64,000 nucleotides of DNA from Cryptomeria japonica (Eukaryota; Streptophyta; Pinopsida; Cupressales; Cupressaceae). Below are positions 1 to 9,758 of the stretch, piece by piece. The translations under genes and the position numbers were made by a program. A model generated the notes under the pieces. It was not told where the DNA came from, searched no databases, and saw only the letters and a program-made list of their open reading frames with translations. Numbering within the stretch: position 1 is the first letter of the stretch; the number at the start of each line of letters is the position of its first letter. Where the stretch lies: contig NC_081414.1 in the NCBI RefSeq assembly GCF_030272615.1, forward strand, positions 816,894,396 through 816,958,395. The letters are read 5' to 3'.

Positions 1-265
1 GTCTTCATTCGAGCCTTCAATGCTTGAAAATACTCATTTAGGTTTTTCTCCTTGTTTTCTCCCATATTGTTTAGTAAATCTAACAGTTATTTTCCTACCA
101 GTATGTCAAAACGAAAATCTTTAGCACCAATACTGAGCACTTGTTTGGTTATGTACAGCATCAAACAAACAAGTAGGTTTCCAAATCTGAATGTTCCTTT
201 CTTATCTCTTTTGATCTTACCCAAATTGTCTATCGACTCATCTTTAAGCCATTCACATATATCTA
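1..265 (-). pseudogene. Distal fragment of element D1 ORF2 (orphan retroelement protein)
   Basis: Minus-strand reading from about 265 down to 1 gives a continuous peptide with VDICEWLKDES, KIKRDKKGTFRFGNLLVC and LLDLLNNMGENKEK, broken by one in-frame stop (after VGK). The function is unknown to me. I place it as the downstream continuation of the ORF whose upstream part lies at 42993-43604, because both are on the minus strand, sit at the two edges of the inserted element A and fit one polypeptide order. That link is an inference resting partly on my memory of similar plant sequences. Some tens of codons between the two parts appear deleted. The right boundary falls in tctacctc (262-269), where element A-type sequence begins. 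Confidence 0.5.
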
Positions 266-557
266 CCTCAACACAAACCAACTCAATTGTATTGTGACAA
301 CCAAAGTGTCATTGCCTTGGCTAAAAATCCAGTTTTCCATGGAAGGACAAAACACATTTCTCTCCAACACCACTTTATTAGAGAACAAATTGAAGACAAG
401 CAAGTTTCACTTCTCTATTGCAAGGGGGAAGACCAAGTTGCAGATATTTTGACCAAGCCACTTTGTAAAGAAAAGTTCCAATTTCATTGTAAAAATCTTG
501 GATTGCAACCCATTGAAGGGTTTGATGTAAATTCCCCAAGTAAAGCTTAAGGGGGGG
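262..557 (+). pseudogene. 3' end of a second A-family copia element (RNase H tail, 3' UTR, PPT)
   Basis: Encodes the C-terminal RNase H segment of a Ty1/copia polyprotein: CDNQSVIALAKNPVF, RTKHISLQHHFIREQ and the DQVADILTKPL block near the family C-terminus, ending at a stop at 548-550. It is followed by an A/G-rich tract (PPT, about 546-557) directly abutting the LTR at 558. Nearly identical to the end of element A at 12714-13007, with only scattered substitutions. It is truncated upstream at about 262, so protease, integrase and RT are missing. It is best explained as the remnant of a tandem partner of element A sharing the LTR at 558-1079. Confidence 0.85.
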
Positions 558-1079
558 TGTTAGAATATTTAATCTTTACTTGGCTTAGGTTTATTTGTAT
601 TTAGTTTAGGATATTCCTTTGGAATTCCTACATGTAATTTGTCCTCTAGTACATGTGTGAGGACAATTCATTTATTTTATTTTCCTTTATTAAGGAATAT
701 TAGATTTCCTCCATAAGAGGATGTGGACACATAGCACACACATTTTATGAATGGTGGCATTTCATAGATTTGGGAGTTACTTTGTAACTCCTCTCCTCAT
801 CTCTATTTAAGAGATGTCTCCTCTCTCATTTCTTTTTAATGAAATTATTGTAAAGAACTTCTTCCTCTCTCTCTCAGTCTCTCTCATTTTAGGCATTGCC
901 TCATTCATAATATCACAAGGGGTTTTTCTTTGCTTTTCCCCTTTCAAAAGTTCTTGTGCCGCCTTCTTCACATTTGGGTGATTGCTCCAAGGTTTTTACA
1001 TTTCTCTTGGTAACATTTACTTCATCAATAAACTTACTTGGATTTTGTTTTTCTTTTCTTGCTCTTGTATTTCCTTTCA
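558..1079 (+). repeat. LTR shared by element A (5' LTR) and the upstream A-family remnant
   Basis: Begins TGTTAGAATA and ends TTTCA, with the CA terminus directly before the PBS. A TATA-like ctatttaaga at 802-811 is a candidate promoter, followed by CT-rich sequence. It has a PPT on its left and a PBS on its right, so it serves as a 3' LTR for sequence to the left and a 5' LTR for sequence to the right. The same LTR recurs in three pieces at 13008-13208, 29346-29491 and 42825-42992. Confidence 0.9.
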
Positions 1080-1091
1080 TGGTATCAGAAC
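1080..1091 (+). other. Primer binding site of element A
   Basis: TGGTATCAGAAC follows the LTR without spacer. It differs by one G-to-A change from TGGTATCAGAGC, the copia site complementary to the initiator Met tRNA 3' end. Confidence 0.85.
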
Positions 1092-1463
1092 GGGTTTCTA
1101 ATCCTTGTTTTAAGTTGGCATTGACGAAGGTTACCATTCTGTGGAGTTCACCTTCTTGGAGGCATTCTTGAGAGGAGAAGAAGTTCTTTCTCTAATATTT
1201 TCTACTGTGCAGGTTTTTTATTTCAGATTTTAATTTTTTTTTCAAACTTGTTAACAAGTTTGCCTACAGGTTTAATCTTTTTAGATTCTAGTTTTTTTTT
1301 TAAATAAGCTTTGGAAGGCTTGCCGCCAAAGTTTTTTCTTTTTGGTTTAAAGTCTTGGCTTTGGAAGGCTTGCCACAAAAGTTTCTTCTTTCTGGTTTTT
1401 TCTATTGTGATTAGTTTGGAAGGTTTACCGCCAAACTCCATTTCCAACCTCTTTTCCTGCATT
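1092..1463 (+). other. Element A leader, first segment
   Basis: Non-coding, T-rich 5' leader between PBS and the B insertion. It holds three copies of a 21-nt hairpin-forming motif at 1310-1330, 1360-1380 and 1415-1435 (arms TTTGG/CCAAA and GGC/GCC around TT). A fourth copy lies beyond B at 7511-7531. Short ORFs here have no coding character. Confidence 0.8.
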
Positions 1464-1468
1464 CTATA

Positions 1469-1786
1469 TGTTAGAGTAAAGTAATTAATTAACTTTGCTC
1501 TCCTCTTAAGATTTCCTTTTATGCACATATTAGTCATTTAATAATTAATATTTAATTATTAAATGCACACACCTTAGGGTTAGGTTTTCCTTTTGGTGTT
1601 GATCTCCTTTATAAGGATTGATCTCTTGTATTATTCATATTCTTGATTCATTTTTCTCTGATAATACATCTTTTCTCTTTGTCAGAGCCAAAACCCTTGT
1701 ATTTGTTCTCTCTCTTTCTCTGTGATAGGTTTCTTGCATGCAGGTTTCTTTTGGGTTCTGTGGATTTGTATTTCTCAAATCTTACA
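1469..1786 (+). repeat. Element B 5' LTR
   Basis: TGTTAGAGTA...CTTACA, 318 bp. tttataagg at 1608-1616 is a good TATA-box candidate. The end is followed at once by the PBS. Confidence 0.95.
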
Positions 1787-1798
1787 TGGTATCAGAGC
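1787..1798 (+). other. Primer binding site of element B
   Basis: TGGTATCAGAGC immediately after the LTR, exactly the plant copia site for initiator Met tRNA priming. Confidence 0.93.
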
Positions 1799-2931
1799 TA
1801 GATCTGCTACAGCTTGTTCAGACTTTTGAAAGATTTTGAGATCCAGGTTTTGGTTGCATTAGATCTGTGTTTGTCTTCTATTTTTTATTTTGAAATAGGG
1901 GGTATTTTTTTTCGGTGCACTTTGAGCCCAAACGGACCTCACCGTTGAGCTCGTAGCGCCCAAAAACCCCTATTTCCATATAAAATTCGTCCGATTTGGA
2001 CACAGTTGCTCCAGGAGGCAAATTTTTTTTGGCCCCAAGGCCGTACGACCCTAGGGCACGAAAATCGAGGTGGAAAAATAAAAGAAATCAAAAAAACAAT
2101 ATAAAAAACACAGTTTTTTATAACAAAAATGGCGCAGCCGGTTGGGAGCACCGCGCCGCCGCCCGCGCAGCCCGGCGGCCACCGCCGCCTGCGGTAAACC
2201 GCCCCTGCGCCGCTTGCCGCCCGCCGCGCCGCCCATCGAGAACCCCCGCCCGAGCGCCGCTCGCCCGCCGCCAGCCGCGCCGCGCCGCCCCAGCGCCGCC
2301 GCCTCCTGCGCCCGCCCCTGGTCACCCAGAGGACCAGGGGCTGATTTTTTTTAAGCCCTTGAGGACTTAGGGGCCCATCTAGGTTCTTTTTGAAGCTGTT
2401 TTTACAAAATTGGGCATAATTTGGGCGTCCGATCTTCATTTTTCGAAAACGAATAGGCGTTGGAAAGCTGGTACCGAGCCGGATCTAATTAATATAGGAC
2501 TTTTTTTTTGATTTTGCCATTTTGTAGTGTTTTTTGCTAGTCAAAGTCAGAACAAGTTTTTTGCACTCCAGGAGCTATATCTTTTGCATATGGACTCCGT
2601 TTTTTGAAAGCGAATAGGCGTCGGAAAGGTGGTTCTGTGCTCTTTCCAGCTCTGCAGTCTATTTTATTAGAAAAATCTTCAGGTGCTCCAAATTTTGTCT
2701 CAACCCGTTATTGCTTTCTATCATTTTCTGGCTTTCAGTTTGTACTGGGAATTAGTTTTTTGCATTGTGGGGGGGTGTTTTCTCTTGCTTTCTGTTATTT
2801 ACATCAGAAAACCAGAATTTACAAACACTAATACAAAAAAAATCAAACCCCCTTCTGCATCTTCTGTTTAGTTCTGAAAGACCACTTAATAATAATTAAA
2901 AATTCAGAGCAGTTGAGGCATAGTTCACAGG
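1799..2931 (+). other. Element B leader with a GC-rich island
   Basis: About 1.1 kb of untranslated leader. Bases about 2125-2345 form a very GC-rich block (CCG/GCC runs) in otherwise AT-rich DNA. It is flanked by poly-T/A tracts, and agaggaccaggggctg occurs at its right edge. Proline/arginine-rich ORFs across the block on both strands are composition artefacts. Two related phrases with gcgaataggcgt (cgaaaacgaataggcgt near 2445 and aaagcgaataggcgtcgg near 2606) form a short direct repeat. Confidence 0.75.
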
Positions 2932-5900
2932 ATGGCAGATAGACCTATTGAATCTCTCACACCGCATAATTACCACACTTGAAAGGATCGCATGATGACT
3001 CTTCTCTAGTCAAAAGGGTTATGGTCCTGTTTGGATGAGGTTCAGCCTCAGTTGACACGTCCTTTTGAGATTATGCAGCACAGGAACAATATGGATCAGG
3101 CTATGGGATTGATGGCTTTACACATTTCCGACAGTCTCCAGTTTCATCTTGAGGGTTGTATCACTCCTCGAGCCATTTGGATCAAGTTTGAAGGACTTTT
3201 TGGTACTGTCAACGAGTTCAGAGATTTGCAGCTTGAGGCAGAGTTAACTTCCTTGGTACCTGATTCGTTTCCTTCTATTGAGGACTTTCTGATGAAGTTC
3301 AAACAGCAAAGATCAATCTTGCAGGGTTGTGGTAAGACTAAGATTGATACAGAGTGCATTTTCCTGATTCTCTCCAAGCTTCGGGGTCCATTTCAGATCT
3401 TCTCTTCGACCTTCTATTCCACGATGGATGCCTTGGGTGCTCACCATGTCATGCCTTCTTTTGAGGTCTTTTGTGATCATCTGACTCGTGAGCAAGCTAA
3501 GCTTAAGCAGTTGGATTCCCTTTCAGGTTCATAGAACCAAGCATTGGTAGCCCAGCCCTCCAAAGGAAAATAGAAGCAGAAACCGAAGCCTAAGAAAGAT
3601 TCAGAGGCTAGTGAGAATCCCTCCAAGCCACCACCTAAGTTTGATTCAAAACCACAGTCCAATTCTAAACAGGGCAAATCTTCAAAGTCTGGTGAGTCTT
3701 CCTCCAAGACTAAGAAGAAATCAGGTGATCCTTGCAGTTTTTGTGGCAAGGAAGGACATCCCGTTTCCAGGTGTTGGAAACGTTTAGAGGCTTTGGAGGA
3801 AGCCATGTAGCAGCATAATATCAGTGCACCACAGCCTCCTTCACAACCCACAGGGAAAGGTCATGCTCTTTCTGCACGAGCATTGTCCTCAGCGTCCACT
3901 TGGATTCTAGATTCTAGTGCCTCTCACCATATGACACACACACAGGATTTGGTCATCGCTCTTGCTCCTACAGGCACTAGACATATTGCAGTTGGTGACT
4001 CAGTACAACTTTCCGTTCAGGGTTCAGGTACTGTTTCATTGGATGGTGGTTGTCTTTAGGATGTGCTTTTGGTTCCTGACATTTCGACAAACCTTCTATC
4101 CATTTATCAGATTTGCCACTCTGGCTCTGGTAAGACAGTTGAGTTCTCTCCACATGATGTGGTTATTCGAGATCTTCATGATCCTGACTTGGTTGTGGCT
4201 ACTGGGAGTGTGGATTCTACATCTCACTTATATAGTTTTGATGGCTTTGAGAGTTCAGACACTGTTGGTTCCTCTCTTATAGCACATGCAGATTCAGTGA
4301 GCAGGCTTTGGCATGAGCATTTTGGTCATGTCAATTACAAATATCTACAACAGATGAGTACACAAGCACTTGTGATTGGGCTTCCACAGATTTCTTGTAC
4401 AGATGGTGTATGTCGTGGTTGTGTCCTTGGCAAACATCATCGAGATCCTTTTCCTAAGGGTCGAGCCTCTCGTGCTAGGGCAGCCCTAGAGTTGGTACAC
4501 AGTGATCTTATGTCCTTTCTGACTTCTTTTTCAGGGGCCCGTTATGTACTCACTTTTATTGATGACTTCTCCAGACGTACATGGGTGTACTTTCTTAAGT
4601 ACAAGTCTGATGTCTTTGACTCTTTTAGGAAGTTTAAGACATTTATGAAGAAGCAATTTGGACTTTCTATCAGGAGGATACGCACAGATAATGGGGGGGA
4701 GTATGTAAATCAGGCTTTCAGAGATTTTTGCACTGAGCATGGTTTACAGCGTCAGTTTACAGTTCCTTATACCCCTCAACAGAATGGTGTTGCTGAGAGA
4801 AAGAACAGAACCTTATGGGAGATGGCAAATTGTATGATACAGTCTCGAGCTATGAGTTCTTAATTTTGGGCTGAGGCAGTCAATTGTGCCAATTATATTC
4901 AGAATCGGATGCCCCATAAGGCATTATGACATATGACTCCTGAGGAGGCTTGGACCCATGTCAAGCCTGATGTTTCTACATTCTGAGTTTTTGGTAGTGA
5001 GGCATTTATTCCTGATGCTCAGCGGATAGCCATGGAGAGGAAGAGCCGACCACTCATATTTGTTGGCTACTGTGAGGATGTTAAGGCATACAGGTTGTTT
5101 GATCCTGATTCCAGAGAGGTCTTATTTCGACGGGATGTCCAGTTTGATGAGTGCTATCCTTAGATGGATTCTCCATCACCAGTTTCTCCCTCATTGCCTA
5201 CTCCTTCCCGTTCATCTCTTAAGGATTACTTATCTCTTGAGGATGATGTAGATCATGATCCACCATCTCCACCACCACCAGTTGCTCCGTCTTTGCCGAA
5301 GTGGGCCTGTGATACTGTTGATGCAGCTGGTTCTTTGGCAGGTGATCCTTCAGATACTCGTCGCACTCGTGCTCAGACATCTGGTTCTAGTCTTTTGAGT
5401 CATACCCTTTCAGATGATCCTCAAAAGTTTTCAGAGGCGACAAGACACCCAGAGTGGGATAGGGCCATGGATGAGGAGTATTCTTCTTTGATGAAGAATC
5501 ATACTTGGGATCTTTGTCCTCTTCCTAAGGGAAGAAAGTTGGTTCGGTGCAAGTGGGTGTATCGTACCAAATATGCTGCAGATGGTTCTATTGATAAGTA
5601 TAAGGCCCATCTTGTTGCGAAGGGGTTTTCTCAGGTAGAGGGTATTGACTACTCTGAGACCTTTGCTCCTGTCGCCAAGATGAATTCTATACGCCTGGTA
5701 CTTTCACTTGCAGCTTCACAGGGATGGACAGTGTTTCAGATGGATGTGAAGAGTGCCTTCTTGCATGGAGACCTACATGAGGAGATCTATATGGAGCAAC
5801 CTCAGGGTTTTGTGCAGGACACTTCTTTGGTTTGCAGACTTTGACGTTCATTATATGGTCTCAAACAAGCCCCCAAGGCTTGGTATGAGAAGATGGACTC

Positions 5901-6951
5901 CTTCTTGCTTTCCTCGCACTTCACACGCTGTCATTTCGATCACACAGTCTATATTCAGCATCAGGAGGGTGATCTTTTGATTCTAGTGCTATATGTAGAT
6001 GATCTCATCATTACAGGTAGCTCATCCTCCATGATTCAGAGTGTTCAGAGAGCTTTGATGGAGCAGTTTGAGATGACCGATCTTGGTCTCTTGCACTTCT
6101 TTCTGGGTCTACAGGTTATTCAGTCTTCGGATGGGATTTTCATTTTTTAGGAGAAGTATGCTCTTGATATGCTTCAGCGATTTGGCATGCTTGATTGCAA
6201 GTCTGCCCCCACTCCATTTCAGTCAAGTGTTGTTTTGTCTTCCACTTGCTCTACACCTTCAGTAGACCCCACTTTATACAGGCAGTTGGTTGGCAGTCTG
6301 TTGTACCTGACACATTCTCATCCTGATCTTTCCTTTGCGGTTGGCCTTGTCTCTCGGTTCTCCCATGATCCTCATGAGAGCCATTGGCAAGCAGCCAAAC
6401 GTATTTTGAGATATATTCGGGGCACCACATATTATGGCATCCACTACTCTTCAGGATCCCCTCACATCATTGGCTTCACTGACTCCGATTGGGCTGGTGA
6501 TGTCAATGATTGGAAGTCTACTTCTGGCTTCATTTTTTGCCTTGGTTCTGGTCCTATTACATGGTCTTGCAAGAAGCAGTCCGCTATTGCATTATCATCT
6601 ATAGAGGCTGAGTACCGAGCAACAGTGTTAGCCAGTCAGGAGGTTTTATGGCTTCAGCAATTGATGACAGAGTTTGGGTTTCCTCCAGATTGTCCCACTA
6701 TTCTTTGGTGTGACAACCAGAGTGCCATTCACATTTCACGCAACCCAGTGGAGCATCAGCGGACAAAGCACATTGAAATCCACATGCACTTCATCAGGCA
6801 GTTGATTCAGGATGGTTCTCTCATCTTGGAGTACATTCCTACAGAGGAGCAGGTTGCTGACATCTTCACTAAACCTTTGGCATCTCTGCGCTATCTTCAA
6901 TTGCGCTCAATGCTTGGGGTGAAGGAAGTTGTCCTTGGGGGGTCTCAGTGA
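2932..6951 (+). pseudogene. Element B gag-pol polyprotein (copia), degraded
   Basis: One reading frame of about 1,340 codons runs from ATG 2932 to TGA 6951. Order of domains: gag (about codons 1-200), Lys-rich linker, CCHC knuckle CSFCGKEGHPVSRC, protease WILDSSASHHMT, integrase with HEHFGH..CRGCVLGK zinc site and catalytic segments HSDLMSF, TDNGGEYVN and NGVAERKN, RT (5400-6300, LYVDDLII active site), and RNase H (SDWAGD, SSIEAEYRA, CDNQSAIHISRNP). Twelve in-frame stops interrupt it, in every domain from gag to RT, but no frameshift is seen. Most stops are one C-to-T or G-to-A change from Gln, Trp or Arg codons. It made the virus-like particle and replication enzymes when intact. Confidence 0.93.
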
Positions 6952-7172
6952 GGCCTTCCTTCCTTCATGTTTTCTTTTCAGCATGATTCTTTATCTCTTT
7001 TTGGAGAGGAGTTTTTTCCCACTGGGTTTTCTCCTTTACTCCACTTTATAGAGATTTTCTTGTATTCGGGTACCTCATCAGGCTTTGTTGCCAGGACCCT
7101 CTTTTGCATTGTAGTTCCTTTGCTTTCTTCTGCATTGTTTGTAGCTGCATTGTAGCTCATCTTAAGGGGGGG
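6952..7172 (+). other. Element B 3' UTR and polypurine tract
   Basis: Untranslated tail ending in the G-rich tract AAGGGGGGG (7164-7172) directly before the 3' LTR. This is the normal position of the plus-strand primer. Confidence 0.88.
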
Positions 7173-7490
7173 TGTTAGAGTAAAGTAATTAATTAACTTT
7201 TCTCTCCTCTTAAGATTTCCCTTTATGCACATATTAGTCATTTAATAATTAATATTTAATTATTAAATGCACACACCTTAGGGTTAGGTTTTCCTTTTGG
7301 TGTTGATCTCCTTTATAAGGATTGATCTCTTGTATTATTCATATTCTTGATTCATTTTTCTCTGATAATACATCTTTTCTCTTTTTCAGAGCCAAAACCC
7401 TTGTATTCGTTCTCTCTCTTTCTCTGTGACAGGTTTCTTGCATGCAGGTTTCTTTTGGGTTCTGTGGATTTGTATTTCTCAAATCCTACA
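7173..7490 (+). repeat. Element B 3' LTR
   Basis: 318 bp. Four of its six differences from the 5' copy are transitions. It is followed by the TSD ctata (7491-7495). Confidence 0.95.
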
Positions 7491-7495
7491 CTATA

Positions 7496-8520
7496 ATTTA
7501 TATTTATCAATTTGGAGGGCTTGTCGCCAAATCATTTTACATTATTCAGATGCTTCTCTGTTTGTTTGCAAGTTCTAAAATTTTATTTCACTTGCAAATT
7601 ATTATTGGTTTATATATTTTCTAACAATTTATGTTTGCAGATTCAGAAAAAAAAAACTATTTATGTTTCTCTCTACTATAGTAATTTTGTTTTTTATATT
7701 TTTTCAATCTTTCATCTTTATGTGTAAATCTACCTAGAATAATTCTATTAAATCTAAATTTATTTTATTTTAAATCTAAATCTATCTATTTCATTTACTT
7801 CAACCTCTGTGTTTTCTAACCACTTCTTGTGCAGACTTTAATTTCAAAGATCTCTGGTTTCAATTTCAGTTGTAGATTTTTGGATAAAAATTAATTTCAT
7901 ATTGTTAAATATCAAATAAGCTTCAATCTTTGTTATTTCAATATTTATTTTATATGTGTATTGATATCTCCTTTGCTTGTGTTGTTCTTTTTTTTCAGCA
8001 TATTTATCAATTTGAGATATAGAGTCTGTTTGTTTGAACCTTCTACATTTTGAATCATCTCTTTTCATATTGGAGATATCATCTATTTTCTTCTCCTGCA
8101 TGATCTGAATTGAACTGTAGTCAAAGTTGCATTCTCATATATCGTTTCTGCAATCTCTCCTCTCTTTTGATTTTATTCTCCTCTGCCATAACGCCTCTCT
8201 ACAACTTACTTCAAAAAGAACTTGTAACGGCTCTACACTATCTTAACACCTCTACAAGTATTTGTCTCCTCTTGCCAATCTCATGTTTGTACTTGTGTTT
8301 TCTGTTCATGCTCTATGTGCTTAAAGTTTGAATTTTTCATACACGTATCTTCAAGTTTAAACCTTTCACATAATAAGCAAAGTTTATAAAGAATATAAGT
8401 TTCATATTTATACATATATTTTAAAGTTTAAAAAGTTTTTTTTTATAAAGCTTTAAAAATTCAATACTTGTTTCTCACGTTTTTTTTTTTAAAAGCTTAA
8501 GAACTTTATAAAGTGTTTTA

Positions 8521-8552
<32 letters not shown>

Positions 8553-8757
8553 AAAGTTTAAAGAAGGTTTATGAATTTTTTCAATAAAATTTTTAATATA
8601 TAAAGTGTTTTAATATATATAAAGTTTTTTAATAAATTTTCAATATAAATTGTTTTATTATTAATAATAAAGATTTAATTTTTTTAATAAAGTTTATTTA
8701 AATTTATATTTAAGATTTTAAATTTAAAGTTATTATTGATTTTTTGAAAATCATTAT

Positions 8758-8789
<32 letters not shown>

Positions 8790-8883
8790 TAAAGTTATTA
8801 TTGCAATTTGATTATATTTTAATCAAGTTATTTTTCATTTATAATCAAAGGGTATAATTTTTACTAACCATTAGTTAACTATC
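7496..8883 (+). other. Element A leader, second segment (AT-rich)
   Basis: Continuation of the A leader after B. It starts with the fourth hairpin motif (7511-7531) and becomes extremely AT-rich from about 8340, with (AT)n runs at about 8519-8545 and 8763-8790. No coding sequence is seen. Together with 1092-1463 this makes a leader of about 1.76 kb, long for a copia element. Confidence 0.75.
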
Positions 8884-9758
8884 ATGTCTACTTTAATTCC
8901 TGAAATTAAGTTAAATAGTAGTAATTATCATTCATGGAAAACACATATCTCGTTTATTTTTTGTTTCAAACACCTTTTGGATGTTGCAACTGATAAAACC
9001 TTTGAGCCCGCTACAACTGCTCGTCAAGCCAACCAAGATAGATGGAAGGCTCAAAATGAGGAAGCACTTGGTTTAATTGGTTTTTCAATGGTTCCTGATT
9101 TGTATGTTTTAATTGGAAATTGTACAAAAGTGTATGAAGCTTGGGAAATTTTAAAAACAACTTATGATAGCTCAAATGAATCTCGAAAAATTCAACTTCA
9201 AGATCAACTCGAAGATCTCAGGTATACGGATTTTAAAACTATGGATGAATTCTTATTAAAGTTTGATTATTTTAATAGTCAACTAACTGGTTTAGGAGTT
9301 ACTCTAGTTGATTTACGTTTAATTCATCTTATTCTTAAAAAATGTCTTCCTCGTCAATTTCAACGATTTATTACGAATATTCATGCTCAACTTGCTATTC
9401 CTAGTTTAGCTACTCAATTAACTTATGATATTTTTCATAATTTATTACGTCAAGAGGAAGCTAAATTAATTCAATTCGGTACTCTTAAAAGTAGTGAACA
9501 TGCTTTTATAATAATGATAATAATAATAATAATAATTTTAGATCCATTAATAATAATCATAATCATAATAATAATCACAAGTCTTTTAATTATCAATCTC
9601 ATTCTAAATCCTATCATAACAATTCTCATAATAATAATCATAATAATTCGTACAATAATCAAAGGAATAATTCTCAAACAAGACCCCATTGCACATATTG
9701 TGGGAAAGATGGACATATTACTTATAATTGTTTTAAGAAGAAAAATGGTAAAAAGCCC
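8884..9758 (+). pseudogene. Element A gag (copia)
   Basis: ATG at 8884 opens a gag domain: IPEIKLNSSNYHSWK, ALGLIGFSMVPDL, AWEILKTTYDSSNESRK and the LEDLRYTDFKTMDEFL region, all typical of the copia gag fold. Near 9500-9510 the frame slips. The original frame then reads an artificial Ile-rich stretch, while the next frame gives an Asn/His-rich linker (AAT repeats, 9510-9680) and the zinc knuckle CTYCGKDGHITYNC. The slip lies in the AAT-repeat tract, so repeat slippage is a likely cause. Gag packages the RNA. Confidence 0.88.

Larger units (their letters stand above)
1469..7490 (+). mobile_element. Ty1/copia element B, full length, inserted in element A
   Basis: A 6,022-bp element with identical-length 318-bp LTRs (1469-1786, 7173-7490), PBS 1787-1798, gag-pol 2932-6951 and PPT 7164-7172. 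The 5-bp TSD ctata (1464-1468 and 7491-7495) is perfect. The LTRs differ at 6 of 318 positions by eye (about 2 percent), fewer than those of host element A, in agreement with the nesting. The coding region has 12 in-frame stops and no frameshift. Confidence 0.95.

Noticed and set aside
1787-1798. tRNA gene fragments at the TGGTATCAGAGC sites
   Set aside because: These are 12-nt primer binding sites next to LTR ends, without cloverleaf sequence.
1939-2439. Long Arg/Ala/Pro-rich ORFs on both strands near the GC island of B
   Set aside because: They arise from GC-rich composition with few stop codons, overlap each other on opposite strands, and lie in the leader of a retroelement.
7844-8331. 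Short ORFs in the AT-rich leader of A
   Set aside because: Low-complexity peptides, no start context or motif, in a region explained as untranslated leader.
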